NCBI GenBank assembly: GCA_937892835.1
Contig: CALBHM010000149.1
Span: 1-6,927 of the forward strand
Source: an uncultured Ruminococcus sp.
GTDB lineage: Bacteria; Bacillota; Clostridia; Oscillospirales; Acutalibacteraceae
Reading direction: 5' to 3'
DNA: 6,927 bases
Shown: piece after piece, positions 1-6,517 of the stretch
Numbering within the stretch: position 1 is the stretch's first letter
How the letters are laid out: every line of letters begins with the position of its first letter
Made by a program: the position numbers and the translations under genes
Notes under the pieces: generated by a model
The model's database searches: none
Told to the model about the DNA's origin: nothing
What the model saw: only the letters and a program-made list of their open reading frames with translations

Positions 1-978
1 GAAAAGACTGTTACCGATATGGGCATAAGAGTTATCCATGCAGGCGATCTTGACACATCGAAAAAGAAGCTTGACTATATCAAAAATGTAAAAAGAATTC
101 TTTCGGCGGAGCATTTTGACATTGCTCATTCAAATATGGATCTTCTCAACGGAATCACGCTGACGATTGCAAAAAAATGCGGAATTCCAATGAGAATTTG
201 TCACGCTCACAATTCAAAAAGTCAGTACGATCCCATCGGCAGATTTGCATCACTGAAAAAGCTTTTGCAAAAAATCTACAGCCGCACGATGAAAGGTCTT
301 ATTCTCCGCTCGTCAACGGAGCTTTTGGCCTGTTCGGATGTTGCGTCGGAATATTTTTACGGTGAGAGAAAGTCAACACTTATTTATAACGGAATCGACA
401 CCGAGAGCTACAAAAAAGCAGATGATTTTGATGCTTTAGGTTACGCTCGAAAACTCGGCGCTGACGGAAGCGAAAAGCATTTGATCGTTTCCGTCGGAAG
501 ACTTTCGGCTCAGAAAAACCCGATTTTTGCCGTTGAAATAATTGTGGAGCTTGCAAAAATAAGAGATGATTTCAAATACATTTGGGTAGGCTGCGGTGAG
601 CTTGAAAATGCCGCAAAGGACAAGGCTGAGCAGCTCGGAATTTCGGACAGAATTATTTTTACGGGAGTCAGAACCGACGTTAAGGAAATTCTTGCCTGCT
701 GTGATTGCTTCTTTATGCCGTCGCTTTTCGAGGGACTTCCGTTTTCTCTTATCGAGGCGCAGGCGGCCGGACTCCGCTGCATAGTTTCCGACGTTGTTAC
801 AAAGGAAGCGGATGTCGGATTGATTGAATATTTTTCACTTGAAAACAGCGCAAAAAAATGGGCGGAGTTTATAAACGCAAAGCTTGACGAGGCGAAAAAA
901 ACGGCTGACGAAAACAAGCTTCGGCAGTTTGACATTTCACATACAGTGCGTCAGCTCGAAGAAATTTACGACAGATAA
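1..978 (+). CDS. Glycosyltransferase family 4 (GT-B fold), 5'-truncated by the window
   Basis: The frame is open from base 1, so the true start is upstream; the Met at 19 is internal, and probably about 50 N-terminal residues are missing. The protein resembles GT4 (GT-B fold) enzymes that transfer a sugar from a nucleotide-sugar donor in capsule, exopolysaccharide or cell-surface glycan synthesis. Counting residues from the Met at 19, visible signs are an HAHNSKS stretch (62-68) in the acceptor-side domain, the linker YNGIDTESY (123-131), the donor-domain opening VSVGRLSAQKNP (157-168), and FTGVRTDV (214-221). The GT4 EX7E motif is at E238 and E246 within FEGLPFSLIEA, followed by a G-x-x-C-I-V-S-D segment. 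No membrane segment is seen. The family call is firm; the sugar and acceptor cannot be read from sequence. It is separated from recJ by 48 bases and its function looks unrelated to the genes that follow. Confidence 0.9.
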   Translation, partial: EKTVTDMGIRVIHAGDLDTSKKKLDYIKNVKRILSAEHFDIAHSNMDLLNGITLTIAKKCGIPMRICHAHNSKSQYDPIGRFASLKKLLQKIYSRTMKGLILRSSTELLACSDVASEYFYGERKSTLIYNGIDTESYKKADDFDALGYARKLGADGSEKHLIVSVGRLSAQKNPIFAVEIIVELAKIRDDFKYIWVGCGELENAAKDKAEQLGISDRIIFTGVRTDVKEILACCDCFFMPSLFEGLPFSLIEAQAAGLRCIVSDVVTKEADVGLIEYFSLENSAKKWAEFINAKLDEAKKTADENKLRQFDISHTVRQLEEIYDR

Positions 979-983
979 AATAT

Positions 984-1007
984 AGGTTACGCTGCACAAA
1001 CAACCTT
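984..1007 (+). repeat. Short stem-loop repeat, copy A, between the glycosyltransferase and recJ
   Basis: A 5-bp inverted repeat (AGGTT at 984-988, AACCT at 1002-1006) encloses a 13-base loop containing CTGCACAAA. Bases 984-1000 match 3043-3059, just at the end of recJ, at 14 of 17 positions. There is no U-run typical of an intrinsic terminator after it. It may be a remnant of a dispersed intergenic repeat. The similarity is seen directly; its nature is inferred. Confidence 0.4.
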
Positions 1008-1012
1008 AAAAG

Positions 1013-1020
1013 AAAGGAGA
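1013..1020 (+). promoter_or_regulatory. Shine-Dalgarno site for recJ
   Basis: AAAGGAGA is a strong ribosome binding site, with 6 bases between it and the ATG at 1027. It fixes that start, which also leaves a normal RecJ N-terminus ahead of the DHH domain. Confidence 0.85.
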
Positions 1021-1026
1021 TGCGGT

Positions 1027-3063
1027 ATGAGCAGAAAAAAGTGGATAGTCAAAAGCGGCGATAAAGAGAACGCAACCAAGCTTTCGGAAGAGCTGAACAT
1101 CAGCCCTTATGCTGCGCTTATCGCATCGACAAGAGGAATAAACACGGCCGAGGAAGCGAAGGACTTCTTCGGGATAGGGGAGCGCAGGAGCGTTGATCCG
1201 ATGGATTTCCCCGATATGTATACGGCAGTCAAGAGAATTCAAAAGGCTCTTGACAGCTTTGAAAGAATTGCGATTTACGGCGACTACGATGCCGACGGTG
1301 TAACGTCGACTGCGTTGCTGTATTCCTACCTTGAAATGCAGGGCGCAGACGTGGTTTACTATGTTCCGAATCGCCACACGGAGGGCTATGGATTAAGCTA
1401 TGAGGCAATCGACAAGCTCAGCATGATGGGCGTTAAGCTCATTATCACCGTTGATAACGGAATAAGTGCCGTCGAAGAGGCAAAATATATCAATGAGCTT
1501 GAAATGGAGCTTATTGTGACGGATCACCATCTTCCGTCGGATACCTTGCCGCAGGCTGTTGCGGTAGTTGATCCGCACAGAGAGGATTGCAATCTTGAGT
1601 TTAAAGACTACGCAGGTGTCGGAGTTGCATATAAATTAATATGTGCCCTTGAGGGTGAAGAGAACGGTATTACAGACAGCTTCGTTGATTTGGTAACAAT
1701 CGGTACGGTTGCTGACGTTATGCCGCTCATAAAGGAAAACCGTGAGCTTGTGCGCAGGGGAGTTCAGCTGATTGCCGATTCGGACAGAACAGGCGTTCAG
1801 GCTCTTATTGAAGTCGCCGGTCTTTCGGAAAGAAGGATGACTTCGACGACTATTGCTTTCGGCATTTGCCCGAGAATCAATGCTGCGGGCCGTATGGGCT
1901 CGGCGGACAGAGCAATCAGACTGCTTTTGAGTGACGATTATGAGGAAGCGACGCTTCTTGCGCAAGAAATAAATGACGAGAACGTAACACGACAGCAGAC
2001 AGAGCTGGAGATACTCAATCAGGCTGTCGAGCAGATAAAAAGGAATCCGAATTGGATTTATCAAAATGTGCTTGTTGTTGCCGGCGAGGGCTGGCATGAC
2101 GGTGTTGTCGGAATCGTTGCTTCGAGACTTGTCGAGAAATACGGAAAGCCGACGCTTGTAATAACCGTGGACGGCGACGAAGCAAAAGGTTCGGGCAGAA
2201 GCATTGACGGCTTCACCCTCTATGATGCGCTTTCGCATTGCAGCGAGTGCCTGACCCACTTCGGTGGACATATGCTTGCCGCAGGAATAGGATTGAAAAC
2301 GGAAAATATCGGTGCTTTCAGAAAGACGATAAATAAATATGCCGACAGTATAGAAATGCCTTATCCGATTCAAAATATTGACTTTAAGCTGAATCCGGCA
2401 TATGTGAATGTGGAAATGCTTAATGCGATTGAGCAGCTTGAGCCGTTCGGCGCAGGCAATCCTCAGCCGATTTTCGGCCTTTACAATATGACGATAACAG
2501 ATATTCAGCCGATAGGCAACGGAAAGCATTTGAAAGTTGTTCTTGAGCGCAACGGAGTTTCGTTGCAAACGCTCAAATTCAGAATGATTCAGGCAGATTT
2601 TCCGTTCGTCAAGGGTGATGTGGTTGATGCCGCAGTCGGTCTTGAACCGAACGAGTACCTCGGTCAGCTGAGGGTGAGCATCTTGCTGAAAAATATAAAG
2701 CTTCACGATATGGTGGAGGATGATCTGTTCGCTTCTATGAGAGATTTTTCAATGCTCATGAGAGGAAAAACCGAGGGCTTTGATTCATCGCTTTTGACTC
2801 CTCAGCGTGAAACGACAGCCAAGGTTTACAGATACATACGCTCCGTCGGAAGATGGAATTACGATATAGAAACGCTCTGCCACAGGCTCGATTTCTGGGC
2901 GGAGGATTACGGACAGGTAGCCGTATCGGTTGAGGCTATGCTCGAAATGGGCATACTCATAAAAGATGAAAACGGAGGACTGAGCGCACCCAAAACAAGC
3001 GAGAAGGTCAACTTGCAGGATGCGCCGGTGTTCAAAAGATTAAGGCAACACTGCACAAATTGA
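1027..3063 (+). CDS. recJ: Single-stranded-DNA-specific exonuclease RecJ
   Basis: RecJ degrades single-stranded DNA 5' to 3' using two metal ions (Mn/Mg). It acts in the cytoplasm in recombinational repair, mismatch repair and processing of stalled forks. The 678-residue product carries the full DHH set: GDYDADG (85-91), VDNG (142-145), TDHH (165-168), GTVADVMPL (226-234) and the R-x-N-x-A-G-R stretch (283-289). The DHHA1 domain shows GWHDGVVGIVASR (355-367), SGRS (389-392) and HFGGH (411-415). An OB-fold region runs from about 450 to 560 and starts near EPFGAGNPQP (472-481). A C-terminal helical extension (about 590-670) is like that of other Firmicute RecJ proteins; the total is longer than E. 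coli RecJ (577 residues) and shorter than some Bacillus forms. The start is fixed by a strong Shine-Dalgarno site. The last residues (RQHCTN) and the TGA are read from repeat copy B, so the extreme C-terminus may be altered. Confidence 0.97.
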   Translation: MSRKKWIVKSGDKENATKLSEELNISPYAALIASTRGINTAEEAKDFFGIGERRSVDPMDFPDMYTAVKRIQKALDSFERIAIYGDYDADGVTSTALLYSYLEMQGADVVYYVPNRHTEGYGLSYEAIDKLSMMGVKLIITVDNGISAVEEAKYINELEMELIVTDHHLPSDTLPQAVAVVDPHREDCNLEFKDYAGVGVAYKLICALEGEENGITDSFVDLVTIGTVADVMPLIKENRELVRRGVQLIADSDRTGVQALIEVAGLSERRMTSTTIAFGICPRINAAGRMGSADRAIRLLLSDDYEEATLLAQEINDENVTRQQTELEILNQAVEQIKRNPNWIYQNVLVVAGEGWHDGVVGIVASRLVEKYGKPTLVITVDGDEAKGSGRSIDGFTLYDALSHCSECLTHFGGHMLAAGIGLKTENIGAFRKTINKYADSIEMPYPIQNIDFKLNPAYVNVEMLNAIEQLEPFGAGNPQPIFGLYNMTITDIQPIGNGKHLKVVLERNGVSLQTLKFRMIQADFPFVKGDVVDAAVGLEPNEYLGQLRVSILLKNIKLHDMVEDDLFASMRDFSMLMRGKTEGFDSSLLTPQRETTAKVYRYIRSVGRWNYDIETLCHRLDFWAEDYGQVAVSVEAMLEMGILIKDENGGLSAPKTSEKVNLQDAPVFKRLRQHCTN

Positions 3064-3075
3064 GGCGCACGCCTT
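3042..3075 (+). repeat. Short inverted repeat, copy B, spanning the recJ stop codon
   Basis: AAGGC (3042-3046) is complementary to GCCTT (3071-3075). The enclosed ACACTGCACAAA matches the loop of copy A upstream of recJ. A smaller competing hairpin is AGGC (3063-3066) with GCCT (3071-3074). The recJ TGA (3061-3063) lies inside. No T-run follows, so it is a poor intrinsic terminator, and readthrough into the RSH gene is expected. It may be a remnant of a small dispersed element; this is inference from two copies only. Confidence 0.4.
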
Positions 3076-3092
3076 GCTTAAACAGAACTTTT

Positions 3093-3125
3093 AAAGGGAT
3101 CGGCATGGTAAGCCGAGTGGTATAA
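3093..3125 (+). promoter_or_regulatory. Possible 6-codon leader frame and hairpin at the RSH gene start
   Basis: AAAGGG (3093-3098) is the best Shine-Dalgarno-like site in this gap. It is 6 bases from an ATG at 3105 and not well placed for the RSH ATG at 3128. The ATG at 3105 opens a 6-codon frame (MVSRVV) ending with TAA at 3123-3125, two bases before the RSH ATG. TCGGC (3100-3104) and GCCGA (3112-3116) can form a 5-bp hairpin with a 7-base loop that holds this ATG. This arrangement could support reinitiation or translational coupling, but a frame this short can arise by chance. Confidence 0.3.
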
Positions 3126-3127
3126 AA

Positions 3128-5407
3128 ATGTCAGAAGCTAACGAAAAAAACAAATTAACTGCATCGATGAATGAAGAGATTGCGGAGCAGGACGAAAAGA
3201 AAGAATTCGTTCCCGAAAATCCCGATGAGCTTTACGGTAAGCTGATTAAGCTCGTCAGGGAAAACATGACCGAAAACGATGTTTCACTCGTTGAAAAGGC
3301 GTATTTTATTGCAAAAAAGGCGCATGAGGGTCAGTTTAGATTCTCGGGCGAGCCTTATATAATTCATCCTGTCTCCGTTGCAATTATCCTCTATAATTTG
3401 GGTATGGACGGAGAGTCTATGGCTGCGGCTTTGCTGCACGACGTTGTTGAAGACACCGATATGACCAAGGAGAATATCCAGGAGGAATTCGGCGAGGACG
3501 TTGCAAACCTTGTTGAGGGCGTTACAAAGCTCGGCAAGGTGCCTATCTTTACAAAGGAGGAGCAGCAGGCGGAGAATGTGCGCAAGATGCTGATGGCGAT
3601 GTCGCAGGATATTCGTGTTATCATCATCAAGCTCGCAGACCGCATACACAATATGAGAACCTTGTCTTTTATGCGACCGGATAAAAGACGTGAAAAAGCG
3701 CAGGAAACACTTGAAATTTACGCTCCGATTGCTCACCGTCTCGGTATCAGAGGCGTTAAGGAGGAGCTTGAGGATCTTGCAATCAGCTATCTTGATCCCG
3801 TTGCCTATAAGGAGATCAGAGACAGGCTGGAACAGCAGCAGTCAAAGAGAAAAGAGTACCTTGACAGTATTCAGAAAAAAATCAGTGAGAGAATAAAGCT
3901 TGTTGTGCCGAATGCGAGCATTTCCGGCAGAATCAAGAGTGTTCACGGCATTTATCGTAAGATGTACATGCAGGGCAAGAGCTTTGATGAAATTTACGAT
4001 ATTTATGCCGTCAGAATAATCGTTGATGATGTTATCGACTGCTATAACTGTCTCGGAATAATTCATGATATGTTCAAGTCCATTCCCGGACGCTTCAAGG
4101 ACTACATCTCAACGCCGAAAGCGAACATGTATCAGTCCTTGCACACAACGGTAATCGGCGACGAGGGCATACCCTTTGAGGTTCAGATAAGAACATGGGA
4201 GATGCACCGCACTGCTGAGTACGGTGTTGCCGCCCACTGGAAATATAAGCTCGGAATGAGCGGCAGACAGAAATTTGAGGAGAAATTCTCCTGGATTCGT
4301 CAGCTTCTTGAAAGCCAGAACGTTTCCGAAAATCCACAGGATATCGTCAACACGATTAAGACCGATCTTGTTCAGGAGGAGGTCTTTGTGTTCACGCCCA
4401 AGGGAACGGTTATCAATCTTCCGGCAGGTGCAACCGTTGTTGACTTCGCCTATGCAATTCACTCGGCTGTCGGCAACAGAATGGTTGGCGCAAAGGTTGA
4501 CGGAAGAATTGTTCCGATAGATTATGTTGTCAAAACGGGTGAGATTGTCGAGATTATCACTTCGTCGCAGCAGAATAAAGGCCCGAGCCGTGACTGGCTT
4601 AAATTCGTCAAGACCAGCGGTGCAAGGAACAAGATTCGCTCATGGTTCAAGAAAGAGCGCAGAGAGGAAAACATTCTTGAGGGCAAGATGGAGGTTGAGC
4701 GTGAGTTCAAGCGCAACTTTATAAGGCTCAATGATCAGCAGTTTGATAAGTTTATTCTTGAGGTCGCACAGCGTCAGCGTTTCAACAGTGCCGATGATTT
4801 CTTTGCGGCAATAGGCTACGGCGGAGTTTCTTTAAACAAGATGATGCCGCATATCAAGGACGAGTACGTTAAGGAGTTCAAACAGCCCGAGCCAGTTGAG
4901 GAGGACGTTATCAAGATAACGAAGCCCTCGCAGAAGAAGCGCACAAAGAGCCAGGATGGCGTAGTTATCGAGGGTATCGACAACTGCCTTATCAAGCTTT
5001 CAAAGTGCTGCAGTCCCGTTCCCGGCGATAAAATTATCGGCTTTATCACAAGGGGTCACGGTGTTTCGATTCACAAAAGGGATTGTACAAATGTGCCCAA
5101 GGTTATCGAGCTTGCCGATGAGCCGGACAGATGGATTCCGGCCGGCTGGGATGAGTCCGTTAAGGAGGATTTCACGGCCACGGTTTCAATCGCTTGCCTT
5201 GACAGAGTAGGACTGATGGCCGATGTTTCAAAGATGATCGCAGATATGCGAGTTATGATATACGGAATTAATACGAAGAGTAAAAAGGACGGCAGAGCGT
5301 CGCTCGAACTGACGATCGGCGTAAACGGAATTGAGCATCTCAACAGCGTTATGGCGAAGCTCAGGAAGATAAACGGTGTTCTTGATGTTGAGCGTTCCAA
5401 TAGTTAA
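3128..5407 (+). CDS. relA: Bifunctional (p)ppGpp synthetase/hydrolase, RelA/SpoT homologue (Rel)
   Basis: This long RSH enzyme makes (p)ppGpp from ATP and GDP/GTP during amino-acid starvation at the ribosome, and hydrolyses it when nutrients return. The 759 residues show every standard domain. The HD hydrolase has intact metal and catalytic residues: H80, H104-D105, E108-D109 and D171 in KLADRIHN. The synthetase (about 225-375) has GRIKSVHGIYRKM (267-279), RFKD (322-325), PKANMYQSLHT (330-340), EVQIRT (351-356) and AEYGVAAHWKYK (363-374). The TGS domain (about 416-478) follows, then a helical region, a Cys-rich zinc-finger-like domain (C620, C627, C628, C653) and an ACT domain (about 682-756). 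The RFKD motif is the form linked to bifunctional enzymes; synthetase-only E. coli RelA has an acidic version. The ATG at 3128 is the first start after an in-frame TAA (3092-3094) and lacks a good Shine-Dalgarno; M14 (3167) is a weaker alternative. Confidence 0.97.
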   Translation: MSEANEKNKLTASMNEEIAEQDEKKEFVPENPDELYGKLIKLVRENMTENDVSLVEKAYFIAKKAHEGQFRFSGEPYIIHPVSVAIILYNLGMDGESMAAALLHDVVEDTDMTKENIQEEFGEDVANLVEGVTKLGKVPIFTKEEQQAENVRKMLMAMSQDIRVIIIKLADRIHNMRTLSFMRPDKRREKAQETLEIYAPIAHRLGIRGVKEELEDLAISYLDPVAYKEIRDRLEQQQSKRKEYLDSIQKKISERIKLVVPNASISGRIKSVHGIYRKMYMQGKSFDEIYDIYAVRIIVDDVIDCYNCLGIIHDMFKSIPGRFKDYISTPKANMYQSLHTTVIGDEGIPFEVQIRTWEMHRTAEYGVAAHWKYKLGMSGRQKFEEKFSWIRQLLESQNVSENPQDIVNTIKTDLVQEEVFVFTPKGTVINLPAGATVVDFAYAIHSAVGNRMVGAKVDGRIVPIDYVVKTGEIVEIITSSQQNKGPSRDWLKFVKTSGARNKIRSWFKKERREENILEGKMEVEREFKRNFIRLNDQQFDKFILEVAQRQRFNSADDFFAAIGYGGVSLNKMMPHIKDEYVKEFKQPEPVEEDVIKITKPSQKKRTKSQDGVVIEGIDNCLIKLSKCCSPVPGDKIIGFITRGHGVSIHKRDCTNVPKVIELADEPDRWIPAGWDESVKEDFTATVSIACLDRVGLMADVSKMIADMRVMIYGINTKSKKDGRASLELTIGVNGIEHLNSVMAKLRKINGVLDVERSNS

Positions 5408-5411
5408 GAGG
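5406..5411 (+). promoter_or_regulatory. Shine-Dalgarno site for dtd, overlapping the relA stop
   Basis: AAGAGG shares two bases with the relA TAA (5405-5407) and lies 10 bases from the dtd ATG. Ribosomes ending relA therefore finish on this site, which favours coupled translation. Confidence 0.6.
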
Positions 5412-5421
5412 TTGAATTTAC

Positions 5422-5883
5422 ATGAAAGCAGTAGTACAAAGAGTAAAATCGTCGGCGGTAGTCGTTGACGGCGAAACAATAGGAAAAATCGGCAAGGGAT
5501 ATAACGTTCTTTTGGGCGTATTTCCCGATGACACAAAGAAGGATGCGGAAATTCTTGCCGCAAAGATAGCTAAATTGCGTATTTTTGAGGACGAGGACGA
5601 GAAGATGAATATGTCGATTCTCGACGTTGACGGCGAGGTTCTTGCAATCTCTCAGTTCACGCTCTGCGCAGATATCAAAAAGGGCAACCGACCGTCCTTC
5701 ACAACGGCGGCGAAGCCCGACTATGCCAACGAGCTTTATGAGTATTTCATGGAGCAGCTTAAGGCTAACGGCATCAGAAAGGTTGAGCACGGTTCGTTCG
5801 GAGCGGATATGCAGGTCGAAATTCACAATGACGGCCCCGTTACGATAATCATGGATACGACCATTTGGAACAAGAGGGATTAA
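5422..5883 (+). CDS. dtd: D-aminoacyl-tRNA deacylase (DTD)
   Basis: This cytoplasmic proofreading enzyme cleaves D-amino acids (and glycine mischarged on tRNA-Ala) from tRNA, keeping them out of proteins. The 153-residue product is of normal family length and starts with the usual MKAVVQRV strand. The two DTD signature motifs are intact: SQFTL (77-81), whose polar side contributes to the RNA-based active site, and NDGPVT (136-141), containing the Gly-Pro pair (138-139) that gives chiral selectivity. KGNRPSF (87-93) is a further conserved stretch. The gene lies 14 bases after relA and 1 base before the next gene, so it is surely co-transcribed with both. The relA-dtd neighbourhood is common in Firmicutes and places tRNA quality control beside the sensor of uncharged tRNA. 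Confidence 0.96.
   Translation: MKAVVQRVKSSAVVVDGETIGKIGKGYNVLLGVFPDDTKKDAEILAAKIAKLRIFEDEDEKMNMSILDVDGEVLAISQFTLCADIKKGNRPSFTTAAKPDYANELYEYFMEQLKANGIRKVEHGSFGADMQVEIHNDGPVTIIMDTTIWNKRD
5872..5878 (+). promoter_or_regulatory. Shine-Dalgarno site for the metallo-hydrolase gene, inside dtd
   Basis: AAGAGGG lies in the last codons of dtd, 6 bases before the ATG at 5885. It supports that start over the Met five codons further on, and suggests coupled translation with dtd. Confidence 0.75.
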
Positions 5884-5884
5884 G

Positions 5885-6517
5885 ATGACTGTTGAAACAA
5901 TGGTGCTGGGACCTGTCAGCGCAAACACATATATTGTGACGGACGACGTGAGCGGCGAAACAGCGATAATCGACTGCGGCGAATGCACGCCGGAGCTTCT
6001 CGACAGACTCAGCGGCAAAAACGTTAAATATATTCTGCTGACCCACGGTCATGCAGATCATATCCTCGGCGTTTATGACCTCAAGCAGGCATTTCCCGAG
6101 GCAAAAATCGTTATTCATAAAAAGGATGCGGCTTGCCTTACGAACGAGATGATGAGTATTGCATTCAGCATTGCGCCGCACACACAGAAAAATATCGAAC
6201 CGGATATCACGGTCGAGGAGGGCGATGTTATTTCTCTCGGAAGCCTTGATTTTAACGTCATGCACACTCCCGGTCATACAATGGGCAGTGTTTGCTATTA
6301 TATCGAGAGTGAGCGCACACTTTTCACGGGTGACACGCTCTTCTGCCTGACAACGGGCAGAACAGACCTCTTCGGCGGCAGTGACGATGACATGTATGTT
6401 TCGATCAAACGGCTTTATGAAATGCCGGGCGAATACACAATTTATCCCGGCCACAACAGAGCCACAACTATGGAATATGAACGCAGAAGAAACAGATATA
6501 TGAGGAGATTCAAATGA
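5885..6517 (+). CDS. Metallo-beta-lactamase-fold hydrolase, YcbL/YqgX (glyoxalase II-like) type
   Basis: This is a 210-residue MBL-fold enzyme with a complete two-metal site. THGHADH (53-59) supplies H54, H56, D58 and H59; H131 is in TPGHT, D150 in FTGDTLF and H190 in YPGHN. GRTDLFGG (158-165) after the metal Asp and the TT-x-x-YE tail are typical of the glyoxalase II-like group that includes E. coli YcbL and B. subtilis YqgX. It lacks the long C-terminal substrate-binding domain of classic glyoxalase II, so the physiological thioester (or other) substrate is uncertain. No signal peptide is visible, so it is probably cytoplasmic. It begins one base after dtd and its stop overlaps the next ATG (ATGA). 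It is not expected to be an antibiotic-resistance lactamase. Confidence 0.93.
   Translation: MTVETMVLGPVSANTYIVTDDVSGETAIIDCGECTPELLDRLSGKNVKYILLTHGHADHILGVYDLKQAFPEAKIVIHKKDAACLTNEMMSIAFSIAPHTQKNIEPDITVEEGDVISLGSLDFNVMHTPGHTMGSVCYYIESERTLFTGDTLFCLTTGRTDLFGGSDDDMYVSIKRLYEMPGEYTIYPGHNRATTMEYERRRNRYMRRFK
6502..6507 (+). promoter_or_regulatory. Shine-Dalgarno site for the hemZ-type gene
   Basis: GAGGAG lies within the end of the metallo-hydrolase gene, 6 bases before the ATG at 6514. It supports the ATGA-overlapping start. Confidence 0.75.

Noticed and set aside
19..978. Treating the Met at 19 as the true start of the glycosyltransferase
   Set aside because: The frame is open to base 1, no Shine-Dalgarno precedes the Met, and the N-terminal part of the GT-B acceptor domain would be missing.
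1636..2706. A 356-codon open frame on the - strand across recJ
   Set aside because: It is antisense to the strongly conserved RecJ DHH, DHHA1 and OB regions, has low-complexity basic/aromatic composition with no recognisable motif, and is best explained as a codon-bias shadow.
3063..3076. Possible intrinsic terminator after recJ (AGGC/GCCT hairpin)
   Set aside because: The stem is only 4-5 bp and is followed by GCTTAAACAG rather than a T-run.
3100..3127. tRNA-like D-arm text (GCCGAGTGGT) before the RSH gene
   Set aside because: No acceptor stem, anticodon arm or T-arm (GGTTCRA) can be found around it, and the RSH coding region starts immediately after.
4121..4140. Met at RSH residue 334 where some homologues have Gly (PKPNGYQS)
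   Set aside because: Met at this position is common in Gram-positive Rel proteins, so it is not an active-site defect.
5404..6454. Overlapping - strand frames of about 200 codons across dtd and the hydrolase gene
   Set aside because: Both lie opposite clearly conserved genes on the + strand, overlap each other and show no family motif.
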